From Bacteroidota bacterium (GTDB lineage Bacteria > Bacteroidota > Bacteroidia > Bacteroidales > UBA12077), in NCBI GenBank assembly GCA_020444275.1, contig JAHLLG010000003.1, positions 124,001 through 188,000 on the forward strand: 64,000 nt of DNA, given 5' to 3'. Shown here piece by piece: positions 8,886-19,015 of this stretch. Each line of letters opens with the position of its first letter. Position 1 is the stretch's first letter. Position numbers and translations under genes: made by a program. Below the pieces are notes generated by a model. That model had not been told where the DNA came from, searched no databases, and worked only from the letters and a program-made list of their open reading frames with translations.

Positions 8886-9806
8886 ATGGAAATAAAATAC
8901 GATATGCTCACGATTCTTGGTGCAACTGCAGGTGGTAAAACTTCTGTAGCCGCAAGAATGGCTTATATTTTAAATGGCGAAATAATTAGTGCAGATTCAA
9001 GGCAGGTTTATCGTGGTATGGATCTGGGAACAGGTAAGGATTTAGAAGATTATACTATTGAAGACAAACAAATACCCTATCATTTGATCGATATTGTTGA
9101 TGCTGGATATAAATATAATGTATACGAATATCAGGCAGATTTTTTAAAAGCATATTCCGATGTGCAAGAAAGAGACAAATTTCCTGTTTTTTGTGGTGGA
9201 TCAGGAATGTATCTCGAAGCTGTATTAAAAGGATATAAGTTGATACCTGTGCAGCCTAATCCCGAATTAAGGGCAGAGTTGGAAAAAAAGGATACCGAAG
9301 AGTTGATCAGCATCTTAAAGTCATTTAAAAAGCTGCACAATACATCCGATATTGATTCGCGTAAACGTATGATCAGAGCTATAGAGATTGAAACACATTA
9401 CAATCAATCTGAAGCGGTAGATGACTATTTTCCGGAGATTAAATCGTTAATTGTTGGCATAAAATTCGATCGCAATTCGCGTAGAAGAAGAATTACGGAA
9501 CGCTTAAAGCAGCGATTAGACGGTGGTATGGTCGACGAAGTAAAACGAATTATAGATCAAGGTGTTTCACCTGAGGATCTTATTTATTATGGCTTGGAAT
9601 ATAAATATCTCACGCAATACATAATTGGTGAGATTACTTATGATGAAATGTTCAAGCAACTCGAAACGGCTATTCATCAGTTTGCCAAACGCCAGATGAC
9701 CTGGTTCAGAGGAATGGAACGAAAAGGATTTAAAATTCACTGGTTGGACGGATATACGCCTATGAGGGATAAAACAGCGAAGATTTTAGAGTTATTACAG
9801 AATTAG
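8886..9806 (+). CDS. miaA: tRNA dimethylallyltransferase
   Basis: Transfers the dimethylallyl group of DMAPP to N6 of A37 in tRNAs that read UNN codons. Visible motifs are the P-loop GATAGGKTS at residue 12, ISADSRQVYRGMDLGTGK near residue 34, and VFCGGSGMYLEAVLKG (the substrate channel). It ends with HQFAKRQMTWFRGM, which matches the conserved (T)RQYAKRQ(M)TW motif. Length 306 aa is normal. An ATG at 8881 is out of frame and ends at once; 8886 is the start. The last four bases overlap the convergent membrane-protein gene. Confidence 0.96.
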   Translation: MEIKYDMLTILGATAGGKTSVAARMAYILNGEIISADSRQVYRGMDLGTGKDLEDYTIEDKQIPYHLIDIVDAGYKYNVYEYQADFLKAYSDVQERDKFPVFCGGSGMYLEAVLKGYKLIPVQPNPELRAELEKKDTEELISILKSFKKLHNTSDIDSRKRMIRAIEIETHYNQSEAVDDYFPEIKSLIVGIKFDRNSRRRRITERLKQRLDGGMVDEVKRIIDQGVSPEDLIYYGLEYKYLTQYIIGEITYDEMFKQLETAIHQFAKRQMTWFRGMERKGFKIHWLDGYTPMRDKTAKILELLQN

Positions 9807-10192
9807 AAAAGAAACCAATTAAACTGATCTAATTTATAAATAATAAATAGTGTAATTAACAGATTGATTGTAGAGAAAACATAGTTGTATTCTTTTCTAT
9901 GCTTCTTAACTTTTCTTCGGAACAAGATTCCAAGATTTGGTATAAATAAAGATACCAAAAGAGTAAAAAAGAACACTTCACTCAATTGATTTTCAATATC
10001 ACTGGGGCCATAAAACATAAACAGATAAACACAAACTAGCAGTGTTGCCAAATAAATAAGATAAGATATTTTTAAGCTAAGTGTAGAAACTAATCGTTTA
10101 TGATTTAGAAGCAGAGGTTTCACAATTATAAATGCCAAAACATATATAATCAGGAATACAAGCATGAGTAAAAAATGAAATACGGCTTGCAT
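9803..10192 (-). CDS. Small integral membrane protein of unknown function
   Basis: The 129 residues contain four hydrophobic stretches, at about 5-26, 43-62, 70-90 and 105-122, joined by short basic loops (RRKVKKHRKEY near residue 92). No catalytic motif or known family is recognised. The gene stands alone, convergent with miaA with a 4-base overlap of the coding ends. Coding is supported by the length and membrane-like pattern; the function is unknown. Confidence 0.6.
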   Translation of the reverse strand: MQAVFHFLLMLVFLIIYVLAFIIVKPLLLNHKRLVSTLSLKISYLIYLATLLVCVYLFMFYGPSDIENQLSEVFFFTLLVSLFIPNLGILFRRKVKKHRKEYNYVFSTINLLITLFIIYKLDQFNWFLF

Positions 10193-10247
10193 AATTTAGA
10201 GCTTTTTCAATTCTGATTAAATTTACAAGTTTTACAGTACAAAAGCA

Positions 10248-10275
10248 AAAGGCTGGAAATGAACATCCAGCCTTT
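10248..10275 (-). terminator. Terminator behind the S9 peptidase gene
   Basis: AAAGGCTGGA and TCCAGCCTTT form a perfect 10-bp stem with an 8-base loop, 26 bases beyond the peptidase stop codon. On the minus strand it runs into TTTTGCTTTTG. Confidence 0.75.
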
Positions 10276-10300
10276 GCAATTTATGTATTATGAGTTTAAA

Positions 10301-12388
10301 CTACTCGTCGTCTTTAAGCCATTGATCAAGCCAGCTAAAGAATTCGCGTTGCCATAAAATTCCATTTTGCGGGCTTAACACCCAATGATTTTCATAAGGA
10401 AAATGTAAATATTTACTTGGAATACCTTGCAGTTGAGCTGCATTAAATGCGCTCATCCCTTGTGTATATGCAATTCGATAATCTTTTTCGCCATGAATAA
10501 CCATTATTGGGGTATCCCAACGATCAACAAATTTGTGTGGCGAATTATCGTATGTTTCTTTGTTTGATTTATCCCAGTATGGACCACCAATATCCCAGTT
10601 TACAAAAAACATTTCTTCTGTTTCAAGATACATGGCTTCAAAGTTAAATATACCATCGTGGGCGATAAAAGCATCAAAACGGCCATCATGATGTCCTGCA
10701 ATCCAGAATACAGAAAAACCGCCATAGCTGGCTCCAACTGCTCCCAGGTTGTTTTCATCAACATATGGTTCTTTCGAAACTGCATCAATTGCACTAAAGT
10801 AATCTTTCATATTTTGTCCGCCATAATCGCCTGAAATTTGATCGTTCCATTCTTTTCCGAATGAAGGCAATCCACGTCGATTAGGCGCTACAATAATGTA
10901 ATCGTTGGCAGCCATCATCTGGAAATTCCAACGATACGAGTAGAACTGGCTGACTGAACCATGAGGACCGCCCTGGCAGTAAAGTAATGCCGGATACTTT
11001 TTCTCCGGATCAAAATTCGGTGGATAAATAACCCAAACCAACATATCTTTATTGTCGGTAGTTTTTACCCAGCGTTCTTCAACTTTTCCATACGTTAACT
11101 GATCATGCAGATTTTTATTAATAAATGATAGTTGCGTTTCTTCACCTGTTTCAGGATTAATGGCAAAAACTTCGGTAGGATAGGTCATGCTTTGTTTCGA
11201 TCCGATTAACTGATCACCAAATGGATGCACAGAACGGTAGTTGTGATCACCATGGGTTATTTGCTTAATTTCTTCTGTTTCAACATCAAGTCTGTAGATT
11301 TGGAATCTTGCATGATAATCGCTGGTAAAGTAGACCGATTTGCTATCTTCAGTCCAAACCAAACCATGCACATCCTGATCGAAATTGGCTGTGTAATCTT
11401 TTTTCTCACCAGTTTCAATATTCATAATAAAAAGCCTGTTTTGATCCGATTCATATCCGTCTCTTTCCATACTTTCCCAGGCAATCATTTTTCCATCGGG
11501 CGAATAAACAGGGCTTACATCGTAACCCATCATTCCCTTAGTAATATTTTTAGTTTCTTTGGTATCCAGATTATAAATGTAAATGGCGGAATTAGTTGAT
11601 AAGGAGTATTCTTTACCTACCATTTTTTTACATGTATACGCAACTTCTTTACTATCAGGACTCCAGTTGATTTGCTCCATTCCTCCAAAAGGTTCCATTG
11701 GCGTATCATATCGTTCACCTTCCATGATGTCAATAGAGTTAGAAAGCGAAGTTTCATCGTAATCAGCAATAAAAACATGACTGTAAGTATAGTCGTGCCA
11801 TTCATCCCAGTGGCGATACATCAAATCGGTTTCAATTCGTGCTTCTGCTTTGGGCAGATCAGGATACTTATCATGAACCGATTGATCTAATTTTACATCT
11901 TTTATATAAAGTACTTTTGATTGGTCGGGAGAATACTTAAAGCCGTTTAAGCCACCTTCTACATTTGATATTTGCGTGCGATCTGTTCCATCAGGATTCA
12001 TTTCCCACATTTGTAGTTCGCCCGATTCGGTGCTTAAGAAACCGATTTTCTTACCATCAGGTCTCCAAATAGCTGAATATTCGCCCGATTCGGTATTGGT
12101 TATATTTACCGCTTCACCTCCTTTAACAGGCATGGTAAATACTTCGCGGTTACCCCGGTTTTTTTCAACATCGTAAAACGAAACACCAAATAACATGGTC
12201 TTATGGTCTGGTGATATTTCTACACCACTAACTCTACCAAAAGACCATAAAACTTCGGGAGTCATAATGTCTGAGGATAGTTCAATGTTGTCGACAGGAT
12301 TATTTATTTCCGCAACTTTCTCACTGTTTGTGCAAGAAAAAAAGCTAAGAGAAATTACTAATCCTGAAATAATCAGTAAGTTTTTCAT
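10301..12388 (-). CDS. S9-family (prolyl oligopeptidase-type) serine peptidase, lipoprotein
   Basis: Exported peptidase with an N-terminal beta-propeller (WD40-like PD40 repeats, e.g. SPDGKMIAWES and WRPDGKKIGFLS, about residues 45-420) gating a C-terminal alpha/beta-hydrolase. The nucleophile Ser554 is in GASYGGFS, the Asp in HGEKDYR and the His in YENHWV. The signal ends in FFSC, so the protein is probably a lipoprotein facing the periplasm or cell surface. Such enzymes release di- or tripeptides; the DPP/AAP subtype cannot be set by eye. It lies 5 bases downstream of recA and has its own terminator, so it shares the bcp-recA transcript. Confidence 0.9.
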   Translation of the reverse strand: MKNLLIISGLVISLSFFSCTNSEKVAEINNPVDNIELSSDIMTPEVLWSFGRVSGVEISPDHKTMLFGVSFYDVEKNRGNREVFTMPVKGGEAVNITNTESGEYSAIWRPDGKKIGFLSTESGELQMWEMNPDGTDRTQISNVEGGLNGFKYSPDQSKVLYIKDVKLDQSVHDKYPDLPKAEARIETDLMYRHWDEWHDYTYSHVFIADYDETSLSNSIDIMEGERYDTPMEPFGGMEQINWSPDSKEVAYTCKKMVGKEYSLSTNSAIYIYNLDTKETKNITKGMMGYDVSPVYSPDGKMIAWESMERDGYESDQNRLFIMNIETGEKKDYTANFDQDVHGLVWTEDSKSVYFTSDYHARFQIYRLDVETEEIKQITHGDHNYRSVHPFGDQLIGSKQSMTYPTEVFAINPETGEETQLSFINKNLHDQLTYGKVEERWVKTTDNKDMLVWVIYPPNFDPEKKYPALLYCQGGPHGSVSQFYSYRWNFQMMAANDYIIVAPNRRGLPSFGKEWNDQISGDYGGQNMKDYFSAIDAVSKEPYVDENNLGAVGASYGGFSVFWIAGHHDGRFDAFIAHDGIFNFEAMYLETEEMFFVNWDIGGPYWDKSNKETYDNSPHKFVDRWDTPIMVIHGEKDYRIAYTQGMSAFNAAQLQGIPSKYLHFPYENHWVLSPQNGILWQREFFSWLDQWLKDDE

Positions 12389-12393
12389 AATGA

Positions 12394-13416
12394 TTATGCC
12401 TTTTTATTTTTAAATGATTCAATGATTTTAGCTTCCAACTCATCGGCTAGTTCTGGATTATCTTTCAGTAACTGCTTAACTGCTTCGCGTCCCTGTCCTA
12501 GCTTGGTTTCGCCATAACTGAACCACGAACCGCTTTTCTTAACAATGTCATTTTCTACTCCAAGATCAACAATTTCTCCAATTTTAGAAATTCCCTCACC
12601 ATACATGATATCAAATTCGGCTTTTTTAAATGGTGGTGCTAACTTATTTTTTACAATTTTCACTCGTGTTCGGTTACCCGATATATCTTCACCATCTTTA
12701 ATTTGTCCAATTCTGCGGATATCAATTCGCACAGAAGCGTAGAACTTCAATGCATTACCACCGGTTGTAGTTTCAGGATTGCCAAACATCACACCAATTT
12801 TTTCACGCAACTGGTTAATGAAAATACAAGTTGTGTTTGTTTTATTGATATTTGCTGTAAGCTTTCGTAATGCCTGTGACATTAAACGAGCTTGTAATCC
12901 CATTCTGGAATCGCCCATGTCGCCTTCAATTTCGGCTTTTGGTGTAAGTGCAGCTACCGAGTCGATTACAATAATGTCGATAGCTCCTGAGCGAATTAAA
13001 TGATCAGCAATTTCAAGTGCTTGTTCACCATTGTCGGGTTGAGAAATTAAAAGATTTTCAACATCAACACCCAGCTTTTCGGCATAAAAACGGTCAAAGG
13101 CATGTTCTGCATCGATAATTGCTGCAATACCTCCATTTTTCTGTGCTTCGGCAATAGCATGAATAGCCAGGGTTGTTTTACCCGACGATTCGGGGCCGTA
13201 AATTTCAATTACACGTCCACGAGGGAAACCACCTACACCCATTGCCATATCTAAAGCGATCGATCCCGATGAAATGGAAGGTACGTCAGCAACTGCACGG
13301 TCACCCATTTTCATTATGGTTCCTTTACCATAATCTTTATCAATCTTATCAAGGGTTAGCTGCAGTGCTTTTAGTTTCTCCTTGTTAATGTTGTTGTCTT
13401 TTTTTTCTTTCTCCAT
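12394..13416 (-). CDS. recA: Recombinase A
   Basis: ATP-dependent strand-exchange protein and SOS co-protease. Walker A is GPESSGKTT near residue 74. Other RecA hallmarks are IDAEHAFD, the loop L2 region near [28 protein letters not shown], and [19 protein letters not shown]. At 340 aa it has the usual length, with a short acidic-basic tail. It lies 18 bases after bcp and 5 bases before the S9 peptidase gene, all on the minus strand. No clear LexA-type operator was seen upstream. Confidence 0.98.
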   Translation of the reverse strand: MEKEKKDNNINKEKLKALQLTLDKIDKDYGKGTIMKMGDRAVADVPSISSGSIALDMAMGVGGFPRGRVIEIYGPESSGKTTLAIHAIAEAQKNGGIAAIIDAEHAFDRFYAEKLGVDVENLLISQPDNGEQALEIADHLIRSGAIDIIVIDSVAALTPKAEIEGDMGDSRMGLQARLMSQALRKLTANINKTNTTCIFINQLREKIGVMFGNPETTTGGNALKFYASVRIDIRRIGQIKDGEDISGNRTRVKIVKNKLAPPFKKAEFDIMYGEGISKIGEIVDLGVENDIVKKSGSWFSYGETKLGQGREAVKQLLKDNPELADELEAKIIESFKNKKA

Positions 13417-13434
13417 GGTTTTATATTTTACTTT

Positions 13435-13899
13435 TTAGATATTCAATTCCTTGTAAATTTGATTGGTATGATCTTTTGTTTTTACTTTTTCAAAAATTGC
13501 TTCAATTTCCTGATTTTCATTGATGATATAGGTTTTTCTTAACACACCGTCGTAAGTTTTGCCATACATCTTCTTTTCTCCCCAGGCATTGTAGAGATTT
13601 AAAATCTCTTTATCAGGATCTGAAATTAACCGGAATGGCAGATCGTACTTCTTTATAAACTTTTGGTGCGACTCTTTTGAATCCGGGCTAACTCCGATTA
13701 CATCGAGTCCTTTGCTTAAAATATCATCGTAATTGTCTTTCAAATTACAAGCCTCTGCGGTACATCCCGGAGTATTATCCTTGGGGTAGAAATACAAAAT
13801 AACTTTTTTCCCTTTATACTGATCTAATGAAATAGTTTCCCCGTTTTGGTCGATTCCTGAAAATTGAGGAGCTTTATCTCCAATGTTTAAATTTGCCAT
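13435..13899 (-). CDS. bcp: Thioredoxin-dependent thiol peroxidase (Bcp/PrxQ peroxiredoxin)
   Basis: Reduces hydrogen peroxide and organic hydroperoxides using thioredoxin. The motif YFYPKDNTPGCTAEACNLKD carries the peroxidatic Cys (PGCT) and, five residues later, the resolving Cys typical of the 2-Cys PrxQ/Bcp group. GVSPDSKESHQKFIKKYDLPFRLISD is also characteristic. Length 154 aa is normal. First gene of the bcp-recA-S9 peptidase run; sharing of an oxidative-stress protein with recA suggests joint expression, although the promoter was not identified. Confidence 0.95.
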   Translation of the reverse strand: MANLNIGDKAPQFSGIDQNGETISLDQYKGKKVILYFYPKDNTPGCTAEACNLKDNYDDILSKGLDVIGVSPDSKESHQKFIKKYDLPFRLISDPDKEILNLYNAWGEKKMYGKTYDGVLRKTYIINENQEIEAIFEKVKTKDHTNQIYKELNI

Positions 13900-14071
13900 A
13901 ATAAATATGATTAGGTTTTGTAAAATTATAAAATATCATTAATAAGACAGCATTTGCTGTTTATTGTTTATAAATCTTTTATTAACACAAAACAGGTAGC
14001 TATAAATAATTGAATCATAAAATTTTATAAAAGTTATTGCTGTTTTTCTTTTACCTGTGTTTGAGGTATAT

Positions 14072-14079
14072 TAACTTTG
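14072..14079 (+). promoter_or_regulatory. TAnnTTTG promoter element before the TPR/PD40 gene
   Basis: TAACTTTG matches the Bacteroidota -7 consensus, 30 bases upstream of the chosen ATG (14109). It lies inside the frame that would be read from the upstream TTG at 14037, which argues against that longer start. Confidence 0.4.
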
Positions 14080-14108
14080 TGTGTTCTCTGAAATTTATTT
14101 TACAGAAA

Positions 14109-16361
14109 ATGGGAAAATATTTAACGATACTGCTTTTTCTATTGATAACTCCAAATTTACTGATCGCTCAGGATAACGATGCTTTGCATGAGCTTAAATC
14201 GGCATATTTAAATATTCAGAATGAAAATTACCAGGAAGCTTATCCTTATTATAGAAAAATGTTGGATCAATATCCTAAAGAGCCTATTTATCATTATTAT
14301 GTAGGTCGGTGTTTGTTATTTATAGATAAAGATCCTCTGAAGGCAATTAAATATTTGCGTTTTGCATCAACAAAGGATGTTCCGGTTGATGTTTACTATT
14401 ACTTAGGCAGAGCATATATAAAAAACTATAGGTTTCAAAAAGCACTGGAAACCTTGCAAATTTTTGAAAAAAATGCATCCAAAAAAGAATTGAGGAATTT
14501 ACAATATGAGGTTTATCTTTCCATGGCACAAAATGGATTGTACCTTACAAAATATATTCGTGAGCCACTGGTATACAGTAAGCAAGTATTCGATTTAGAT
14601 GACTTTTACAAGATATACTCCTTCGAAGATCTGGAAGGATCTTTTATTAAACAGGATGATTTTTTTGAAAACGATTCTACGAAAACAAATGCTGTTATTT
14701 TTGTTCCCGGTTCGTTACAGAATCAAGGAGTGGTCTATTTTACAAAAAGGAATGAAAAACGAGGTGATTTGGATATTTATAGCATAACCAGGTTATCAGA
14801 TTCAACCTGGAGTGAACCGGAGAACCTGGGCGAAGTTATAAACACGCCATTCGACGAAAGTTATCCTTTTATGCATTCCGACGGCACTACGTTGTACTTT
14901 GCATCAAAAGGGCATTACAGTATGGGAGGCTATGATATTTACAAAAGCACCTGGGATTGGAATACGCAGCAATGGAGCGAACCGGAAAACCTTGATTTTC
15001 CTGTAAACTCGCCTTATAATGATTTTTTATTTGTGCCTACACCAAACAAAAAGATTGCTTTTTTTGCATCCGACAGAGATACAGATTTTAACCAGATAAT
15101 GGTGTATAAGCTGAAACTCACAAGCTCTGAGCCTTATATTGAATTGCACAGTTATCAGGATATCAGGAAATATGCAAAGCTGAATGTGAATAGTGATGTA
15201 GATGAGCAATCAGGAAAACAGTCAGGAAACGAATACAAGAGTAGTGAAAAGAACTTAATTAAGATTAAGAATAATACGGATTTCCAATATAAATCGGAGT
15301 ATGACAGTTTACTCAATCTCGCTATAAATTATCAGTTAACTGCTGATTCTTTGCGATGGATTATCGATGACAAACGCTCAGTTTTTGAAAATACTTCTGA
15401 TGGTCAGGAAAGGGCTAGTTTATCGAATATTATCATCGAATTGGAGCGAGAGATTTATAGTTTGCAGAAGAAAGCAGATAACTGTTACAAGCGCGTACGT
15501 GAAATTGAGCAGATCAACCTGGCAACCGAAAAATCAATTTATGAAGATAACAAGAAGGTTGAACCCAGGGAATCTGGCACAACGAATAGAACAGCTAAAA
15601 TATTTGTTGAGCCAACAATTGATTCATTAACCAAATCGAAGCTTTCAATTCCTGATAAAGAATTAGATGAAGAGCATTTTATGGAAACCGGATTGGAGAT
15701 TGAAAGCCCATCGGAATACACAAAAGAAAATCCTATTCCGTTAAACGAAACTATGCCTGATGGAATAATGTATATGATTCAGTTGGGTGCATTCAGTTCG
15801 GAGAAATCACCTGTTGTATTTAAAGGCTTATCACCCTTATCATGCATAAAGAAAGAAGGTAGCTCAATTCGGAAGTACTTTGCCGGTAAGTTTCTGCAAT
15901 TGGCAGAAGCAGAAAAAGCATTGCCAAAAGTCAGATCTAAAGGTTTTAAAGATGCCTATATTGTTGCCTTTAACAGTGGTAATATTATTTCGGTAAAAAA
16001 GGCGGTCTCGATGGAATCTAAAGAAGATCGTATACCGATGGCTACAATCCAGAAGGAAGAATCTCAAAAAACGGATAAACAAGAGAATTTATCAATCATT
16101 TATGTTTTAAAAGGGCAAATGGAGAAGAATGATTCGATTCATATAGAAAAAATAAAAGACGAACTAAAGGATGATGAAGAACTTTATCTTGAGTCCAAAG
16201 AGAAATTTATATCATTTATCATAAAATCATTTTCGAGTTATGATAGTGCCTTGCCAGTTAAGTATAAATTAGAGGCAATACTTCAAAAAGATGTTGAAAT
16301 TCATGCCTATTTTGCCGAGAATCAGATTCCGTTGGAACAAGCCAGAAAAATAACTAAATAA
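14109..16361 (+). CDS. Exported TPR / WD40-like PD40 / SPOR-like protein
   Basis: The frame is open from a TTG at 14037, but ATG 14109 gives a clean signal peptide (MGKYLTILLFLLITPNLLIAQ), so the protein is 750 aa. Residues 25-140 hold tetratricopeptide repeats (YPYYRKMLDQYPKEPIYHYY, GRAYIKNYRFQKALE). Residues 200-330 carry PD40 propeller motifs (GGYDIYKSTWD, TLYFASKGHYSMGG, PENLGEVINTPFDESYPF). A coiled-coil follows near 410-480. Residues 555-640 (MYMIQLGAFSS, then KYFAGKFLQLAEAEKAL) are SPOR-like. The TPR-PD40 order is that of OmpA/PorE-like envelope proteins of Bacteroidota, but no OmpA domain is seen. A periplasmic, peptidoglycan-associated role is inferred. Confidence 0.75.
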   Translation: MGKYLTILLFLLITPNLLIAQDNDALHELKSAYLNIQNENYQEAYPYYRKMLDQYPKEPIYHYYVGRCLLFIDKDPLKAIKYLRFASTKDVPVDVYYYLGRAYIKNYRFQKALETLQIFEKNASKKELRNLQYEVYLSMAQNGLYLTKYIREPLVYSKQVFDLDDFYKIYSFEDLEGSFIKQDDFFENDSTKTNAVIFVPGSLQNQGVVYFTKRNEKRGDLDIYSITRLSDSTWSEPENLGEVINTPFDESYPFMHSDGTTLYFASKGHYSMGGYDIYKSTWDWNTQQWSEPENLDFPVNSPYNDFLFVPTPNKKIAFFASDRDTDFNQIMVYKLKLTSSEPYIELHSYQDIRKYAKLNVNSDVDEQSGKQSGNEYKSSEKNLIKIKNNTDFQYKSEYDSLLNLAINYQLTADSLRWIIDDKRSVFENTSDGQERASLSNIIIELEREIYSLQKKADNCYKRVREIEQINLATEKSIYEDNKKVEPRESGTTNRTAKIFVEPTIDSLTKSKLSIPDKELDEEHFMETGLEIESPSEYTKENPIPLNETMPDGIMYMIQLGAFSSEKSPVVFKGLSPLSCIKKEGSSIRKYFAGKFLQLAEAEKALPKVRSKGFKDAYIVAFNSGNIISVKKAVSMESKEDRIPMATIQKEESQKTDKQENLSIIYVLKGQMEKNDSIHIEKIKDELKDDEELYLESKEKFISFIIKSFSSYDSALPVKYKLEAILQKDVEIHAYFAENQIPLEQARKITK

Positions 16362-16436
16362 CAGAAAAAATTAATATCTTTATATTTATTAAAATTGTAT
16401 CTTAGGACGTTCAAAACCTAAACAGATCAAAGAACT

Positions 16437-16718
16437 ATGAATAGTAAGAGGAAGTTTGAGAAGAATCCAAATATTGAAAAGAATCCACAGCAAGGGATGG
16501 ATTGTTCATTGATTTTATATAATGATGATATTCATGATTTTATGTATGTTATTGAGTCGCTGGTTGAGATTTGTGATCACGATTCAGTGCAGGCTGAGCA
16601 ATGTACATACCTGGTTCATTATCGAGGAAAGTGCCAGATAAAGAAAGGAAAATATGAGCATCTGAAGGAGATGTACAATCAGCTATTAGAAAAGGGATTA
16701 ATTGTTTCGATAAATTAA
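16437..16718 (+). CDS. clpS: ATP-dependent Clp protease adaptor ClpS
   Basis: Binds the ClpA/ClpC N-domain and delivers N-degron substrates. The core LILYNDDIHDFMYVIESLVE matches the conserved V-x-L-x-NDD-x-T/H-x-M-x-x-V motif, and C-T-Y-L-V-H-Y-R-G-K-C corresponds to the A..VHxxG region that forms the substrate pocket. At 93 aa it fits the family. ATG 16437. It is followed after 5 bases by the NfeD-like gene, so it may share a transcript with nfeD-floA. Confidence 0.85.
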   Translation: MNSKRKFEKNPNIEKNPQQGMDCSLILYNDDIHDFMYVIESLVEICDHDSVQAEQCTYLVHYRGKCQIKKGKYEHLKEMYNQLLEKGLIVSIN

Positions 16719-16723
16719 CAACT

Positions 16724-17191
16724 ATGTCATTAACAGCAATCATATTTTTCATTGTTATTGGAATCATACTTTTTTACGTAGAGTTTTTAATTACACCGGG
16801 AGCTACTATTGCCGGAATTATAGGACTGGTGCTCATCGTAATTGGCGTTTATTTCGGATATAAAGAGTTCGGTGTACCCAAAGGGCACTATATTTTAGGT
16901 ATAACAGCCATGGTTTCACTTATTTCGATCATATTTATGCTGCGATCAAAAACCTGGGAGAAAATTGCGCTGGATTCAAAGATTGATGGCAGATCAAGCT
17001 CATCTTTGGAGTCAGAAGTTACTGTTGGCGATACAGGAATTACTGTTTCACGATTAAATCCTTACGGAAAAGTGCAGATTAAAGATAAATATTACGAAGC
17101 AAAATCTGCGGGAGCATTTTTAGATCCCAAAACAAAAGTTGAAATAAAAAAAATAGATAGAACATATATAATTGTAAAACCTTTAAAATAA
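16724..17191 (+). CDS. NfeD-like membrane protein (short form)
   Basis: Membrane partner of flotillin-type proteins. Two or three hydrophobic segments lie at residues 1-22, 25-45 and 53-70 (IAGIIGLVLIVIGVYFGY). They are followed by a soluble OB-fold-like domain (GDTGITVSRLNPYGKVQIKDKYYEA, residues 100-150), as in the short NfeD1b class. It lies directly before floA with 6 bases between, the classic nfeD-floA arrangement. 155 aa. The OB-fold likely binds the floA product; the protease-type N-terminus of long NfeD proteins is absent. Confidence 0.85.
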   Translation: MSLTAIIFFIVIGIILFYVEFLITPGATIAGIIGLVLIVIGVYFGYKEFGVPKGHYILGITAMVSLISIIFMLRSKTWEKIALDSKIDGRSSSSLESEVTVGDTGITVSRLNPYGKVQIKDKYYEAKSAGAFLDPKTKVEIKKIDRTYIIVKPLK

Positions 17192-17197
17192 AATATT

Positions 17198-18169
17198 ATG
17201 GAATTTTGGCCTTTAGTAGGAATTATTGTCGGAGTATTTATACTACTCTATTTGTTTTTATATCTGATCCCAATTGGATTATGGTTTCAGGCCCTTGTAT
17301 CGGGTGTTAGAATCTCTTTATTACAATTGATTTTCATGAGATGGAGAAAAGTACCACCTAGAATTATTGTGAACGCTATGATTGAAGGTAAAAAAGCAGG
17401 TATTGAACTGTTTCGTGATTTACTCGAAGCCCACTATTTAGCAGGTGGTAGAGTGCCAGATGTTGTGCATGCGTTGGTTTCAGCTGATAAAGCAAACATT
17501 GACCTTTCCTTTACTATGGCAACAGCTATAGATTTGGCGGGTCGCGACGTGTTGGAAGCTGTTCAGATGTCTGTAAATCCTAAGGTGATTGATACTCCTC
17601 CGGTAACTGCAGTTGCAAAAGATGGTATTCAGCTGATTTGTAAAGCGAGAGTAACTGTTCGTGCAAATATTAAACAGTTAGTTGGTGGAGCAGGAGAAGA
17701 TACCGTTTTAGCTCGTGTTGGTGAGGGATGCGTTTCTTCCATCGGTTCTGCGGCATCGCATAAGGCTGTATTAGAAAATCCCGACTCGATCTCAAGAGTT
17801 GTATTGGAAAAAGGACTTGATTCAGGTACTGCCTTTGAAATTTTATCCATTGACATTGCAGACATTGATATTGGAAAGAACATTGGCGCTGTTCTGCAAA
17901 TGGATCAGGCGAATGCAGATAAGAATATTGCTCAGGCAAAAGCCGAAGAGCGCAGAGCTATGGCTGTTGCATTAGAACAAGAAATGAAAGCTAAAGCGCA
18001 AGAAGCCAGAGCTAAAGTTATTGAAGCTGAGGTAGAAATACCACTTGCTATGGCTGAAGCATTTAGGCAGGGAAATTTAGGTGTTATGGATTACTATAAA
18101 TTTAAAAATATTGATGCAGATACCAAGATGCGTGATTCAATTTCGAAACCAAAAGGAAATAAAAAATAA
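17198..18169 (+). CDS. floA: Flotillin-like protein FloA
   Basis: Scaffold of functional membrane microdomains. An N-terminal membrane hairpin (residues 4-30, then [21 protein letters not shown]) precedes an SPFH/PHB domain with [20 protein letters not shown] and [14 protein letters not shown]. The C-terminal helix is rich in Ala/Glu/Lys ([20 protein letters not shown]), as in YqfA/FloA proteins. Length 323 aa matches. Preceded by the NfeD gene (6 bases) and followed by the FKBP gene (3 bases), so the three are probably co-transcribed. Confidence 0.95.
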   Translation: MEFWPLVGIIVGVFILLYLFLYLIPIGLWFQALVSGVRISLLQLIFMRWRKVPPRIIVNAMIEGKKAGIELFRDLLEAHYLAGGRVPDVVHALVSADKANIDLSFTMATAIDLAGRDVLEAVQMSVNPKVIDTPPVTAVAKDGIQLICKARVTVRANIKQLVGGAGEDTVLARVGEGCVSSIGSAASHKAVLENPDSISRVVLEKGLDSGTAFEILSIDIADIDIGKNIGAVLQMDQANADKNIAQAKAEERRAMAVALEQEMKAKAQEARAKVIEAEVEIPLAMAEAFRQGNLGVMDYYKFKNIDADTKMRDSISKPKGNKK

Positions 18170-18172
18170 ACG

Positions 18173-18943
18173 ATGAAAAAACTTCTTTTCATAATTAGTT
18201 TCTGGGTATATGTTATGAGTGTTAGTGCTCAAACAGATACTATTAAAACCGATACTGGTCTACAGTATTATATTGTTGATGAAGGCGAAGGAGAAAAGGT
18301 TCAGGAAGGAAAAGAAGTTACGTTGCATGGTATTGGTACATTAGAAAATGGAGAAGTTTTCTGGGAAACCCGAGAAAGTAATTCTCCATTTCATTTTGTT
18401 ACCGGAACAAATAGTGTTATAAAGGGTGTTGAAGAAGGAGTGAGCAAAATGAGGGTTGGCGACCGGTGGATTTTTATTTTGCCACCGGAGTTGGCATATG
18501 GAGATAAACAACGAGGGCCAATTCCGCCAAATTCAACCCTGATTTTTGATTATGAAGTGCTGGATGTGTCCGATCCGAAAAAATCTATTGTGGATACTAT
18601 GTTGGTAACGATTGACCAACAGGGTGTTGATAAAGCGTTGGATTTATATTACGATCTAAAAAATAAGAAGGATATTTTTAATTTCAGGGCTGATCAGTTA
18701 AATACCTTAGGGTATAAACTAATGAATGAAGGAAAGCTCGAGGCAGGTAAAGTTGTTCTGGAGTTAAATACAAAAGAGCATCCGGATAATTTCAACGCCT
18801 GGGATAGTTTAGGTGAAGCATATATGAAATTAGGTCAGCGTAATCTGGCGATTGAAAGTTATGAAAAATCGTTGGAGTTGTATCCTAAAAACAGCAATGC
18901 TGTTGAAATGATCAAGAAGATAAAAGCAAAAGAAAAAAAATGA
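18173..18943 (+). CDS. Exported FKBP-type peptidyl-prolyl isomerase with C-terminal TPRs
   Basis: Periplasmic folding catalyst. A signal peptide (1-20, ending VSAQ) precedes an FKBP domain at residues 27-126: VTLHGIGTLENGEVFWET, F-x-x-G (FHFVTGTNSVIKGVEEGV), MRVGDRWIFILPPELAYGD and GPIPPNSTLIFDYEVLDV. The last 90 residues form about two TPRs (FNAWDSLGEAYMKLGQRNLA, IESYEKSLELYPKN). The FKBP core retains the active-site aromatic and PPELAYG pattern. Last gene of the clpS-nfeD-floA group on the plus strand, before tRNA-Ser. Confidence 0.9.
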   Translation: MKKLLFIISFWVYVMSVSAQTDTIKTDTGLQYYIVDEGEGEKVQEGKEVTLHGIGTLENGEVFWETRESNSPFHFVTGTNSVIKGVEEGVSKMRVGDRWIFILPPELAYGDKQRGPIPPNSTLIFDYEVLDVSDPKKSIVDTMLVTIDQQGVDKALDLYYDLKNKKDIFNFRADQLNTLGYKLMNEGKLEAGKVVLELNTKEHPDNFNAWDSLGEAYMKLGQRNLAIESYEKSLELYPKNSNAVEMIKKIKAKEKK

Positions 18944-19015
18944 TGATGTGAGGTTAAACTTTGCATTGTTTTTTTTGGTAATATGAATCAATTTTTTACT
19001 TTTGTGCAACATTTT

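Noticed and set aside
11225-11599. 124-residue plus-strand frame
   Set aside because: Antisense to the S9 peptidase gene, whose motifs are complete; no recognisable protein features.
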